Positions 29,669 through 38,188 of a stretch of DNA of 64,000 nt are shown one piece after another. A program made the translations under genes and the position numbers. The DNA comes from Paraburkholderia silviterrae. Its GTDB lineage: Bacteria; Pseudomonadota; Gammaproteobacteria; Burkholderiales; Burkholderiaceae. Below the pieces are notes generated by a model. That model did no database searches, was not told the DNA's origin, and saw only the letters and a list, made by a program, of their open reading frames with translations. Location: positions 62,001 to 126,000 of the forward strand of contig NZ_SMRP01000019.1 in the NCBI RefSeq assembly GCF_004353915.1, given 5' to 3'. The first letter of the stretch is position 1. The number at the start of each line of letters is the position of its first letter.

Positions 29669-30661
29669 TCATGCAGCCTGGGTGCGCAGATCGTCGGCAC
29701 CCTGGTCGTTGACGATCATCGGATGCGAAGCGCGTTCGTGAACATGCGCGGTCGGCGCACGGTCGATCATCAGGCTCAACAATTCGGGGCGGTTGTAGTG
29801 GCCGGCCGAGTCCATCAGCATCTTGCGGCGGTCGATTTGCGTGAAGTCGAGATCGACGATCACTTCGCCTTCACCCGAGCGAAGCGGCTCGGCCATCAGC
29901 GTGCCGTCAGGAGCGACGATCGTGGTAAAGCAGCCGCCCGAGATCGGACCGATTCCACACCCGGTATCTTTCATGATTTGCGCCTGCTGGTCCGCGTCCA
30001 GCCACGCCGTTGCATTGACGACGAACGCGCCGGATTCGAGCGCATGCTGGCGGATGTTGATCTCCATACGCTGAGCAAAGCCTTCGCCAAAGGCGGAACC
30101 CGGGTACATCGCCGAATGGATCTGCTCGCCGTCGGCGATCATCGCGTAGCGGGCGAGCGGGTTGTTGTGCTCGAAGCATGCGAGCTGGCCGATGCGGCCG
30201 ACTGCGCTGTCGACTGCACGCAAGCCCGAGCCGTCTCCCTGGCCCCAGATCATGCGTTCGAAATGCGTCGGCGTGATCTTGCGGCGGCGCTGGATCAGCG
30301 TACCGTCGGCATCGAAGAGCAATTGTGTGTTGTACAGCGTGCCGCCATCGCGCTCATTGACGCCAATGGACACGACCACGCCGGCCTTTCGCGCGGCTTC
30401 GCCAATCGCGTCGGTAGCAGCGGACGGCACCGTCACAGCGTGTTCGAACAGGCGCAGATGTTCGGTGCCCGAAAGAAGCTCGATGCCCGTCTGGACGGCT
30501 GCAAAGTAAGGGTAATACGGCACGACCGTTTCGGGGAAGGTGGCGAACTGCACGCCCTTCTGGCCGAGTTCGTGGATTTTCTGCACGACCTTGGCGACGG
30601 TTGCTTCACGGCTATAGAGCACAGGGCTGAACTGGACGGCGGCGGCTTTGACGACTTTCAT
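29669..30661 (-). CDS. Nitrilase (carbon-nitrogen hydrolase superfamily)
   Basis: A 330-residue enzyme with the Glu-Lys-Cys catalytic set: Glu in ATFPETVVPYYPYFA, Lys in RRRKITPTHFERMIWGQGDG, and Cys in IGQLACFEHNNPLARY. The layout and length fit true nitrilases, which convert nitriles to carboxylic acids and ammonia; the usual CWEH at the active site reads CFEH here. The start at 30661 (MKVVKAAAVQFSP) is the family N-terminus; upstream codons are not coding. A perfect TTGCATATGCAA palindrome lies 47 bases before the start. Confidence 0.92.
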   Translation of the reverse strand: MKVVKAAAVQFSPVLYSREATVAKVVQKIHELGQKGVQFATFPETVVPYYPYFAAVQTGIELLSGTEHLRLFEHAVTVPSAATDAIGEAARKAGVVVSIGVNERDGGTLYNTQLLFDADGTLIQRRRKITPTHFERMIWGQGDGSGLRAVDSAVGRIGQLACFEHNNPLARYAMIADGEQIHSAMYPGSAFGEGFAQRMEINIRQHALESGAFVVNATAWLDADQQAQIMKDTGCGIGPISGGCFTTIVAPDGTLMAEPLRSGEGEVIVDLDFTQIDRRKMLMDSAGHYNRPELLSLMIDRAPTAHVHERASHPMIVNDQGADDLRTQAA

Positions 30662-30707
30662 GAAAAACTCCTTGATGATGGGTAGGGGTACCAGGCATTG
30701 TTCGATC

Positions 30708-30719
30708 TTGCATATGCAA
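30708..30719. promoter_or_regulatory. TTGCATATGCAA palindrome upstream of the nitrilase gene
   Basis: A perfect 12-bp palindrome in the gap between the MarR and nitrilase genes. An 11/12 match overlaps the MarR start codon and a related dyad precedes the NmrA gene. This is the expected distribution for the operator of a local MarR-type regulator. Confidence 0.55.
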
Positions 30720-30735
30720 CATCGACCGAAAAACT

Positions 30736-31218
30736 TCATACGATGCGCAGCGGCAGTTTGCGGGCGATATTCATGAGTTCACGGGCACCGCCTTCGCTGA
30801 GGAGGTGCATCGCGTGGCTCTGTGCCGCCGACCACGCGCTCGCGGCGTTTTTGAGCAGCGCCCTGCCTTCGTGCGTGAGCGAGAGCGGGCGGCTTCGACC
30901 ATCGCTTGCCGGGACGCCCTCGATAACCCAGCCCTGCGCGATCAGCGGCTGCAGATTCCTTGTCAGCGTCGAGCGCTCGTGATGACTACGCCGGCCCAGA
31001 TCGGAGCGGCTAACAGGGCCGAACTCCCCGATCAGCACGAGCAATGAGAACTGCGGCGCCACGATGCCGAACGGACGCAACGCGTCGTCATAGACGGAAG
31101 TCAAGACGCGGGAGATCTGCCGGGCGCGCGTCAGCAGGCAATTGCGCGCGATCTGGCTGCTCAGCGGCTCATCCGCGGTGCGGTCCAGTTCAACGATTCC
31201 GTTCGACTCGTGTTGCAT
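30736..31218 (-). CDS. MarR-family transcriptional regulator
   Basis: A 160-residue winged-helix regulator from the ATG at 31218, eight bases after GAGG; a GTG at 31224 is possible. The MarR core is visible: CLLTRARQISRVLTSVYDDA, the HTH in GPVSRSDLGRRSHHERSTLT and the wing in EGVPASDGRSRPLSLTHEGR. It heads the nitrilase-hydrolase operon on the same strand. A TTGCATATGCAC site overlaps the start codon, so autoregulation is likely. MarR proteins of this kind usually release DNA on binding aromatic or electrophilic compounds; the ligand is unknown. Confidence 0.88.
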   Translation of the reverse strand: MQHESNGIVELDRTADEPLSSQIARNCLLTRARQISRVLTSVYDDALRPFGIVAPQFSLLVLIGEFGPVSRSDLGRRSHHERSTLTRNLQPLIAQGWVIEGVPASDGRSRPLSLTHEGRALLKNAASAWSAAQSHAMHLLSEGGARELMNIARKLPLRIV

Positions 31219-31224
31219 ATGCAC
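31213..31224. promoter_or_regulatory. TTGCATATGCAC site overlapping the MarR start
   Basis: Eleven of twelve bases match the palindrome upstream of the nitrilase gene. Its position across the start codon would let the regulator repress its own synthesis. Confidence 0.5.
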
Positions 31225-31435
31225 GACCTCGGTAAGCCCAGTTTTTGCGGTGCGGTGTTTTGCTCGCGATGGGCGTATTTGAGCGGATGAACGTATCCCG
31301 CTCGTGTCCGAAAGTTGGTTGTGCGCAAGCTTGCGTATCCCCGGCTGTTGTAGATACGTTGAGATACAAAAAGGACAGTGCGGGGAAAGAGGGAGGGAAA
31401 TGACGAGAGTTGCGGCGTGATGATCCCGCGAGGCC

Positions 31436-32473
31436 TCAGCCGCCGTTGCGGCCTGATTCGGCTTCTATATTCTCCGCCGCGGCACGCAAGAACCGCATTT
31501 GATATTCACTCGGCGACAACCCGGTCTTGCGCTTGAACAATTGCCGAAATGTGCTGATATCGCCATAACCGACCCGCTGACTCACCGCCTCAAGCCCGAT
31601 TGGCCGCGTTTCCAGCAACCTTTTCGCGACCTCGATGCGCAGATTCTGCAGATACGTCAACGGTGCGAGCCCGACGGCTTCCTTGAAACGGCGATTGAGC
31701 GTGCGTTCGCTGACAGCAAGCGACGCCGCCAGATCGCTCAACCGGAATCCCTGCTGCAACGTAGCCTCCATCTGCTGCTGGGCGCGCGCGACGAGCGTGT
31801 CGGTATGCCCATGTTCGTCGACAAGCGTGGCAAAGCACGCCTGCGAAGTCCGGTTCATGTCGATCAACAGCGCCTTCGCGGTCATCGTGGCGAGTTCTTC
31901 GCCGGCGAATGTTTCGACGAGCCGCACCGCGAGATTCAGATACGACGTCACGGAACCGCCCGAGATGATGCCGTCTTGCGCGATCAGCAGTTCCTGTGCG
32001 CGAACTTCGACACGCGGATAGCGGCGCGCGAAGTCCGCGGCTCTCGCCCAGTGCGTCGTTGCGGCGCGGCCATCCAGCAGGCCCGCCTCGGCGAGCAGGT
32101 AGTTGGCCGTGCAATAAGCCGCCAGCACGGCACCTGCCTTGCGTTGACGCCGCAGTGCGGAAGACAGCGCGTTCAACTGCTCGCGGCGCCCGATGAACTC
32201 GTCGATGTTCGAGAAAAACGGTGCCGTCAGCAGAACGGCGTCCGCCCGTTTGCGCGGGTCGATCTTGCCGTCGACGTGAATGGTCTGGCCCGACGCAGCC
32301 GTGACGGGTTGCCCGTCGAGAGATTCCACGCGCCATGCAAACACGGGCGCGGAAGTCGTGCCCGGTGCAGCCCTGCGCGCATGGAACTGATTGGCCGCGC
32401 TGAAGACGTCAACAGGGCCCGCGACGCCGGACGCGAGGATTCCGTCATAGACCCAGATGCGGACGATGGCCAT
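31436..32473 (-). CDS. GlxA-type AraC-family regulator (DJ-1/PfpI domain plus AraC HTH)
   Basis: A 345-residue regulator from the ATG at 32473. The N-terminal two thirds have the DJ-1/PfpI-like fold of GlxA regulators (RIWVYDGILASGVAGPVDVF, VLAAYCTANYLLAEAGLLDG with the conserved-position Cys). The C-terminal AraC HTH is complete: LSDLAASLAVSERTLNRRFK and GYGDISTFRQLFKRKTGLSP. It is divergent from the tautomerase gene 105 bases away, which it may control. The longer open frame to 33010 is a shadow of that gene. Confidence 0.9.
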   Translation of the reverse strand: MAIVRIWVYDGILASGVAGPVDVFSAANQFHARRAAPGTTSAPVFAWRVESLDGQPVTAASGQTIHVDGKIDPRKRADAVLLTAPFFSNIDEFIGRREQLNALSSALRRQRKAGAVLAAYCTANYLLAEAGLLDGRAATTHWARAADFARRYPRVEVRAQELLIAQDGIISGGSVTSYLNLAVRLVETFAGEELATMTAKALLIDMNRTSQACFATLVDEHGHTDTLVARAQQQMEATLQQGFRLSDLAASLAVSERTLNRRFKEAVGLAPLTYLQNLRIEVAKRLLETRPIGLEAVSQRVGYGDISTFRQLFKRKTGLSPSEYQMRFLRAAAENIEAESGRNGG

Positions 32474-32578
32474 TGCGTGTCTGAAATTCCCTGAATAATG
32501 GCGATCCTGCCACTTCCGGCCGCACGAGTAAACCCCGATCATGGCCACATCCAATGACCTGAAAGCAGGAGCAGCACC

Positions 32579-33133
32579 ATGCCAATGATCGATGCACTGT
32601 GGCCCGAAGACGCCTTGACGCCCAAGGCCGAAGCGCGCCTCGTCAAGGAATTGACCGACATTCTCATCAAGGCGGAAGGGTACGATCCCGCCAATCCGAT
32701 CGCACAGCGTGTCACCGTGTTCCATCTTCATCGGCCTGCTGCGATCTACATCGGCGGCGAACGCACGAACACGATACGCTACCGGATCATTCCGTCTGCA
32801 CCCGAAGGGCAATACACCGACGAATCGCGTCGCTCGCTCGTCAGAAACGTCACGGAAGCGGTGGCGCGCGCGGAGAACCGGCCGTTCGATGACGTCGCGC
32901 CGCGCGTCTGGGTCTTCCCGACCGAGATTCCGGATGGCGCCTGGGGGACGCGCGGCGCGATCTGGATGCTGCCCGATATTCATGCGCTGCTGGCGGGCGA
33001 GTCTGAGCACGGCGCGGGCGTTGGACGCCTCGCGCGACGCCGCCTCGAAAAGGCGCGCATCACGCTCGAAGCAGCGCTCGATGCCGCTCGCGCAGGCATG
33101 ACGAGCAAACCGTCACTGGAGCGCCCAGCATGA
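32579..33133 (+). CDS. Tautomerase-superfamily protein
   Basis: A 184-residue protein whose mature N-terminus would be Pro, the catalytic residue of the 4-oxalocrotonate tautomerase superfamily (MPMIDALWPEDALTPKAEAR). Family-like stretches follow: RLVKELTDILIKAEGYDPAN, VTVFHLHRPAAIYIGGERTN and SLVRNVTEAVARAENRPFDD. It is about three times the length of a simple tautomerase subunit. The stop overlaps the next start by ATGA. The divergent GlxA-type regulator is a probable controller. Confidence 0.78.
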   Translation: MPMIDALWPEDALTPKAEARLVKELTDILIKAEGYDPANPIAQRVTVFHLHRPAAIYIGGERTNTIRYRIIPSAPEGQYTDESRRSLVRNVTEAVARAENRPFDDVAPRVWVFPTEIPDGAWGTRGAIWMLPDIHALLAGESEHGAGVGRLARRRLEKARITLEAALDAARAGMTSKPSLERPA

Positions 33134-33588
33134 AATTCAACGACACAGCCCCCGTGCTGGCGCCCGCGGGCGGTCCGCCGCTCTGGCTGGCGAGGCTCGC
33201 CGAAAACGCGACGCTCGAAGCCACCGTCCTGAAGCGTCCGATCGAGGGACGAGCCGATATTCTCTCCGTGATCAAACACGCGGTCTCGCTCTACGAATTC
33301 CAGCATCACAGCTACAAGGGCGAGATCGGCAACGGTTTGTACATGGAATCCTATCGGTCGCAGATCCAGGGCGTGCCGATCGAAACGGTGGTCGTCGCGC
33401 ATCTGAACGAACAGGGCGAGACGGATTCCGTGGTCATCAACCATCGCCCGCTCAACGCAGCGCTGCTGTTTTCGAAACGGATGTGGGAACGCGTCGATGA
33501 GCGCTTCCGCGATTGCTATCTGACGGGACCAGAAGCCGCAGCGCTGAATACGGCATCTGGTGTGGCCTCGCGCCAGCCTTCAGGCTAA
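33130..33588 (+). CDS. NTF2-like (SnoaL-type) conserved protein
   Basis: A 152-residue protein translationally coupled to the tautomerase by ATGA. The segment SLYEFQHHSYKGEIGNGLYM and the later TVVVAHLNEQGETDSVVINH fit an NTF2/SnoaL-like cone fold used by isomerases, dehydratases and accessory proteins. The family is a pattern-based guess. Pairing with a tautomerase suggests a shared pathway acting on a small keto acid or phenolic compound. Confidence 0.65.
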   Translation: MKFNDTAPVLAPAGGPPLWLARLAENATLEATVLKRPIEGRADILSVIKHAVSLYEFQHHSYKGEIGNGLYMESYRSQIQGVPIETVVVAHLNEQGETDSVVINHRPLNAALLFSKRMWERVDERFRDCYLTGPEAAALNTASGVASRQPSG

Positions 33589-33605
33589 TGCGACAAGAAC
33601 AGGAC

Positions 33606-34010
33606 ATGATGAAACGCCTTCTTGTTAATTTGACAACAGCCTCTGTGCTGGTCGCTTCTGCTGGAGTCTCCATGGCGCAAACCACTCCGATGCCAACCAC
33701 ACCAACCACGAAGATACTGGCGATTGGCACCTTTCCGCCGGGCACGGACATGCAACTTGTCCAACACATTCTTCCGACCGAAGTTCGCGAGACGGCGCAG
33801 CTCTACCTCGAGGGCAAGATTGACCAGTGGTATTCACTGCAAGACCGGGCTGGGGTGGTGTTCATCCTGAACGTTACGGACGTAAGTCAAGCGCATGAAA
33901 TGCTCGAGGCACTTCCCTTGGGGAAAGCGCACTTAATGACATTCTCGCTCCTCCCAATAGGCCCACTGAAGCCGTTGAGTAAGCTTATGAATCCGCCTTC
34001 CCCCCAGTAG
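33606..34010 (+). CDS. Secreted protein with muconolactone-isomerase-like (ferredoxin-like) fold
   Basis: A 134-residue exported protein (start at 33606 or 33609, behind ACAGGA). The signal peptide is RLLVNLTTASVLVASAGVSM with cleavage near AQT. The mature domain (PTEVRETAQLYLEGKIDQWY, GVVFILNVTDVSQAHEMLEA, LPLGKAHLMTFSLLPIGPLK) matches the pattern of muconolactone delta-isomerase-like or YCII-like proteins. Export is unusual for an isomerase, so it may be a binding protein of this fold. It may belong to the tautomerase operon (gap 17 bases). Confidence 0.7.
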   Translation: MMKRLLVNLTTASVLVASAGVSMAQTTPMPTTPTTKILAIGTFPPGTDMQLVQHILPTEVRETAQLYLEGKIDQWYSLQDRAGVVFILNVTDVSQAHEMLEALPLGKAHLMTFSLLPIGPLKPLSKLMNPPSPQ

Positions 34011-34338
34011 AAAGCGCTAGAGCGTACTGGGCTGCTGCGCCGCCGGTTTTCCTGGCGAGGCAGGCAACGCGGGCAGACTATCTCGCCGTTGTCTTTTGGT
34101 AACCTGGAAGTTCCCGGATTATATCGGCGCGGACTGCTCATGGCGTCCGGACAACATTATTCCCCCAATCACCGTCTCGCCGTCGCTTTGTTAGCGTGGC
34201 TGCTGCATTTGCCCAAGCCGCTAGACTTGAGCGCCCGGGTATGGGTGCGCTCTTTCTCGGGTACACAAGCTGACTCTTGAGTGCCCGCACGACCCGTCAG
34301 GTGCCGGTAGCGGCATCGACCTTTTCTGGATCCCAGAC
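34011..34338. other. Intergenic stretch before the LysE-type gene
   Basis: No gene or clear site is supported. It presumably holds the lysE-type promoter. Confidence 0.4.
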
Positions 34339-34971
34339 ATGACTGGAAACGCCTTCTTCTCGACAAACCTGCTGCTTGCCTATGCAGCGTATTTCGTTGG
34401 CACCGCAAGTCCCGGGCCGAGCAACCTTGCAATTATGTCCATGGCGGCCAATCACGGCCGGAAAGCGGCATTGATGTTCGCACTCGGTGTCATCTCGGGG
34501 TCGATGTTTTGGGCGACGGTGGCAACGCTAGGCGTCTCGGCTACCCTGATCGCCTATTCTCAATTCATCATTGCAATCAAGATTTTTGGTGGTCTGTATC
34601 TCTTGTGGCTAGCCTTCAAATCCGGACACAATGCCCTTGCGACAGCAGCTGCATCCGCAATGAAGCTGGAACGAACACAGACATTGACGGGCGTCTACGC
34701 CCGCGGAGCGATGCTCCATCTCACCAATCCGAAAGCCATCCTCGTTTGGGTTTCAATTGTTGCTCTATCGTCGAACAGCACGGGATCTGCCCATAGTGCT
34801 GTAATTGCAGGCTGTGCGGCCATTGGATGTTTGGTGTTCGGCGGTTACGCCGTACTGTTTTCGACGGACTCGGCCCGCAGGATGTACGTGCGGACCCGTC
34901 GCACATTGGAAGGATGCCTGGCCATAGTATTTGGGATTGCCGGGATCAGGCTCCTGGCGTCGCGTGTCTAA
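34339..34971 (+). CDS. LysE/RhtB-family amino-acid exporter
   Basis: A 210-residue membrane protein with about six TM segments. The family signature near the N-terminus is present (YFVGTASPGPSNLAIMSMAA), as is the central helix pair with GARGAMLHLTNPKA-like sequence (YARGAMLHLTNPKAILVWVS). These proteins export amino acids or their derivatives; the substrate cannot be read from the sequence. It stands alone, with lower GC than the left part of the window. Confidence 0.9.
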   Translation: MTGNAFFSTNLLLAYAAYFVGTASPGPSNLAIMSMAANHGRKAALMFALGVISGSMFWATVATLGVSATLIAYSQFIIAIKIFGGLYLLWLAFKSGHNALATAAASAMKLERTQTLTGVYARGAMLHLTNPKAILVWVSIVALSSNSTGSAHSAVIAGCAAIGCLVFGGYAVLFSTDSARRMYVRTRRTLEGCLAIVFGIAGIRLLASRV

Positions 34972-35388
34972 CTAGTTTCAGTAACTTCGCTTGTCCAATG
35001 TCGTACTGGGAACGCAAGGTCGTGGCAAATGGATCGTGGCGGAGGCAGGTATTGGAACGCACGAGCATCACCACGGAAATCGTGCATGCGGATCGGGGGG
35101 CGCTGCGGCATTCGGTGAGATTCACCAACAGATTCACACCTCGGTTCAGTACGGTTTCGAGCGTGTCGAGAACTGATCGAGGTATTCCAGGGCACGTTCA
35201 AGGGTGGCTTCCGCGACGCGCGGCAGGAAACGCCGACGACGCGCCTGGAGCGCTACTTCATCCCGGCGTCCCCTGCTACACCGATCTCGGCCGTTCGGTC
35301 GACATACCAATGAATGTCAGAGAAGGGCCCGGTAGCGCCCATTGCGTGGACTCAGACTGAATCTCCTTTCAACTGAAAGGAGATCGTC
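34972..35388. other. Decayed sequence between lysE-type gene and integrase remnant
   Basis: Several short plus-strand frames overlap here, for example VFQGTFKGGFRDARQETPTT ending near 35312. None is long, starts convincingly or belongs to a family I recognise. Probably mobile-element debris. Confidence 0.35.
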
Positions 35389-35628
35389 ATGAGCACGCCA
35401 TCCAACGCGCGCCCATCGCGGGCGCCTCGCAATAAAGGGAGATTGACCGGCCAGAAGCCGCCGCTGAAGCTTAAGGAGATTTGGACAATACGCGTGCGCC
35501 TGCAGCTTTCGTGCCGCGTGCGGGATCTGGCAATGTTCAATCTTGCCATCGACAGCAAGCTTCGGGCATGCGATCTGACGAAGCTGCGCGTGCGCGACGT
35601 TTGTCACCGGAAGCACAAGCGGCCCTGA
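35389..35628 (+). pseudogene. Truncated tyrosine recombinase/integrase, N-terminal part
   Basis: A 79-codon frame (MSTPSNARPSRAPRNKGRLT, then KLKEIWTIRVRLQLSCRVRD, LAMFNLAIDSKLRACDLTKL) that matches the N-terminus of a short tyrosine recombinase widespread in Burkholderiales. The catalytic Arg/His/Tyr region is missing: the frame ends after RVRDVCHRKHKRP, with IS-like sequence following. It marks the edge of an element that has been cut. Confidence 0.7.
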
Positions 35629-35671
35629 TGAGGAGCCTCCCCAGCTTTTGCACGCTCTCCTTTCTGCAGCA

Positions 35672-35736
35672 ATAAATGTGTCAACGAATTCGGATGTGAC
35701 CGCATAGCGACGAGGCGGGGTCGATGACACATTTAT
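35672..35736. repeat. 12-bp inverted repeat next to the IS6 remnant
   Basis: ATAAATGTGTCA at 35672-35683 is an exact inverted copy of TGACACATTTAT at 35725-35736, with 41 bases between. It lies between the integrase fragment and a transposase fragment, so it could be an IS end, a recombination site or a terminator hairpin. Confidence 0.6.
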
Positions 35737-35744
35737 CGGGTTCT

Positions 35745-35990
35745 ACGCTTCAGACCGAGCTTCGCGAGATTGCACTGCCCCTTGCGAACTCGATGCCTGA
35801 AATCGTTGTCGCGGCGCTCCTGAACCGTTTGAAACCGAGCATCACATTCGTTCTGGATTTGATGTAGCGATGGTCCTTGGCGAGCACTATCGTATCCGCG
35901 GATGGCATCCGGCCGATCCCGGCCGATGTTAGCAATCAAACGGCAGGAGGCCCTGTGTCGGCACCGTGAGTGATTTGTTTTCGACGGAGC
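35745..35990 (-). pseudogene. IS6-family transposase remnant, C-terminal part, frameshifted
   Basis: The minus strand reads DHRYIKSRTNVMLGFKRFRS, AATTISGIEF, the conserved end of IS6/IS26-type transposases (HRRxK, GFKxFxxA, I.GIE). A frameshift then moves the reading to a second frame that continues RKGQCNLAKLGLKRRTR and stops. The N-terminal DDE core is absent. Confidence 0.65.
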
Positions 35991-36130
35991 ATTCGACGGC
36001 GCTGACGCGCACGTAGTCATGTGCGTTCGACCCGGCGGATTTCAGCGAAACGTAGCACACTGTTGTTCGCTCCACTGCGAGCCCGGCCGGTTTGCCGGGC
36101 GAGAGCCTGTTCTCACACGCGATTATTCCG

Positions 36131-38188
36131 ATGAATTTCCCTTCGCTGCGCGACTGGATTTTTTCTCTAAAGACCTTCTTCGCAGGGATGCTCGCGCTTT
36201 ACATCGCGTTCTACTACGACCTTCCGAGGCCCTACTGGGCGTTGGCGTCGGTCTATATTGTGTCGAACCCGTTTGTCGGCGCGACACGGTCGAAGGCGCT
36301 TTATCGCGCGATCGGCACTGCCCTTGGCGCGGTCGCGTCGGTTGCCCTCGTGCCGCCTTTCGCGGAGACGCCTTATTTGTTGAGCGCGCTAATAGCGTTA
36401 TGGACAGGCGTGTTTGTGTACATTTCGATCTCGACGCGAGCCGCACGCAATTACGTTTTTCTGCTCGCCAGCTATTCGCTGTCCGTCATTGCGCTACCGG
36501 CATTGTCGGATCCGTTGAGTATCTTCGATGTGGCAGTGGCGCGAACCGAAGAAATCACGCTTGGCATCGTCTGCGCGAGCATCGTCGGCAGCGTTTTTTT
36601 CCCGAACCGGCTCGCACCAACACTGATCGAGCGAACCGACTCGTGGTTCGGCGAGGCCGCTCTTTACGCGAAAGAGTCGATGGCGGGGCGGGTCGCGGGA
36701 GCGCTTGTTTCAGGAAGCCGCCAGAAGATGGCGTCGAGTGTCCGCGGCTTCGAATTCCTGTTGAGCCAGTTGGCCTACGATCATGTCAGCCCTGCGATTC
36801 TCGCTCGCAGCGAGCAACTGCAGGGCCGGATGCAACTGATACTGCCCATCACCTCGGCGCTCGCGGACGTACTCGCGGCCGTACACGCGGCCACGCAGAA
36901 ATCAGGCCTTGCTATTCCTGCAGGATTCGTCGAACTGCTGCGCGATATTGGGCGCTGGATGGACGCGCCGCTCAGCGAGGACCCCGAGCGCGAGGCGCCG
37001 CTATTCCGGACGCGTATTGCGCAACTGGATCCGCCCCGCCACGAACTGACGACATGGCAGGATGCACTGTTATCCAGCGCGCTCTGGCGCTTGCGGCAAC
37101 TGGTCGATTTGTGGGCCGATTGCCGGACTTTGCGCCGTATCATCGTTCACGAAAGAGGGCACTGGAGGCCACGGTATCGTCATTGGCGGATCGGCACGCG
37201 GCACGCTTTTCTCGACCATGGCCTTGCCCTGTTCTCCGCTAGTTCGGCAGCGCTGGTCATCTTCGTTTCGTCGTGCCTGTGGATCGCTTCGGGTTGGCAG
37301 GACGGTGCGGCGGCGGTGTCGTTGGGCGCCATCGGCGTCTGCTTTTTTGCTGCGCTCGACGAGCCTGTGCCGATGATGATCACTTTCCTGAAGTGCGCGA
37401 CGATGGGCGTCATCATTTCGGCGTTCTATTTGTTTGTCGTGTTGCCGAGTGGCCAGGAATTCCCTTTGTTGGTCATTTTCTTCTCGTTCCTGTTCATTCC
37501 TCTCGGACTGTTGATGTCACGTCCGAAATGGGCGTTGATATCGACGCTCGTAGCGTTGACGACCGCAACCTTTCTTGGAATCGACAGTGTCTATGACGCC
37601 AACATTCTGAGCTTCCTGAACGGCAATCTTGCGGGACTGGCCGGCGTCATTTTCGCTTCGGTGATGACGGGGGTAATCCGTCCGTTCGGAACGGATGCCG
37701 CGACTGCGCGACTGACGCGGTCAAGCTGGAGGGATGTCGTCTTGAGCGGGTCCGCATTGTCGCTCGATCAGCAGCGCGATCTGAACGCGCGCATGCTCGA
37801 CCGGCTCGTGCAGCTCATTCCGCGCGTGGCGCCGAGCGAGGACTACAAGCATCCTTCAACCGAAAGCCTGCGCGACATGCGCATTGCGCTCAATACACTC
37901 GACCTGCGCAGACTCTCGGGCAAGTTTTCTGGAGAGTTGCCAGTCGCGTTGAATCGCGTGCTCGACGACGTGCAGTCGCACTATGAACGATGCCTCGAAT
38001 CGGGCGAGCGGCAACCCGTACCGCCCACGCTTGCAGTCGACATCGATGCCGCCATGGCGCGGATCATGGCCGATTTCGCCGCCACCCCAGCTGCGCCTGG
38101 CTACAAGCTGCGCAAAGGTGCGCTGCACGCGCTCATTGGACTCCGGCTGTCGCTGTTCCCAGGTGCGAAGCCCGACGACGTTTCATGA
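36131..38188 (+). CDS. FUSC/AaeB-family membrane efflux protein
   Basis: A 685-residue protein from the ATG at 36131 (MNFPSLRDWIFSLKTFFAGM). Two blocks of TM helices (about residues 10-160 and 370-515) are separated by a soluble domain and followed by a C-terminal soluble region, the FUSC layout. Family motifs include YYDLPRPYWALASVYIVSNP near the start. AaeB-type pumps export aromatic acids, and usually work with a membrane-fusion protein and a DUF1656 partner; neither lies nearby. The stop overlaps the next start by ATGA. Confidence 0.9.
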   Translation: MNFPSLRDWIFSLKTFFAGMLALYIAFYYDLPRPYWALASVYIVSNPFVGATRSKALYRAIGTALGAVASVALVPPFAETPYLLSALIALWTGVFVYISISTRAARNYVFLLASYSLSVIALPALSDPLSIFDVAVARTEEITLGIVCASIVGSVFFPNRLAPTLIERTDSWFGEAALYAKESMAGRVAGALVSGSRQKMASSVRGFEFLLSQLAYDHVSPAILARSEQLQGRMQLILPITSALADVLAAVHAATQKSGLAIPAGFVELLRDIGRWMDAPLSEDPEREAPLFRTRIAQLDPPRHELTTWQDALLSSALWRLRQLVDLWADCRTLRRIIVHERGHWRPRYRHWRIGTRHAFLDHGLALFSASSAALVIFVSSCLWIASGWQDGAAAVSLGAIGVCFFAALDEPVPMMITFLKCATMGVIISAFYLFVVLPSGQEFPLLVIFFSFLFIPLGLLMSRPKWALISTLVALTTATFLGIDSVYDANILSFLNGNLAGLAGVIFASVMTGVIRPFGTDAATARLTRSSWRDVVLSGSALSLDQQRDLNARMLDRLVQLIPRVAPSEDYKHPSTESLRDMRIALNTLDLRRLSGKFSGELPVALNRVLDDVQSHYERCLESGERQPVPPTLAVDIDAAMARIMADFAATPAAPGYKLRKGALHALIGLRLSLFPGAKPDDVS

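Noticed and set aside
31436-33010. Extension of the AraC-type regulator to 524 codons
   Set aside because: The extra N-terminus is antisense to the tautomerase gene; the ATG at 32473 gives the normal GlxA-type start.
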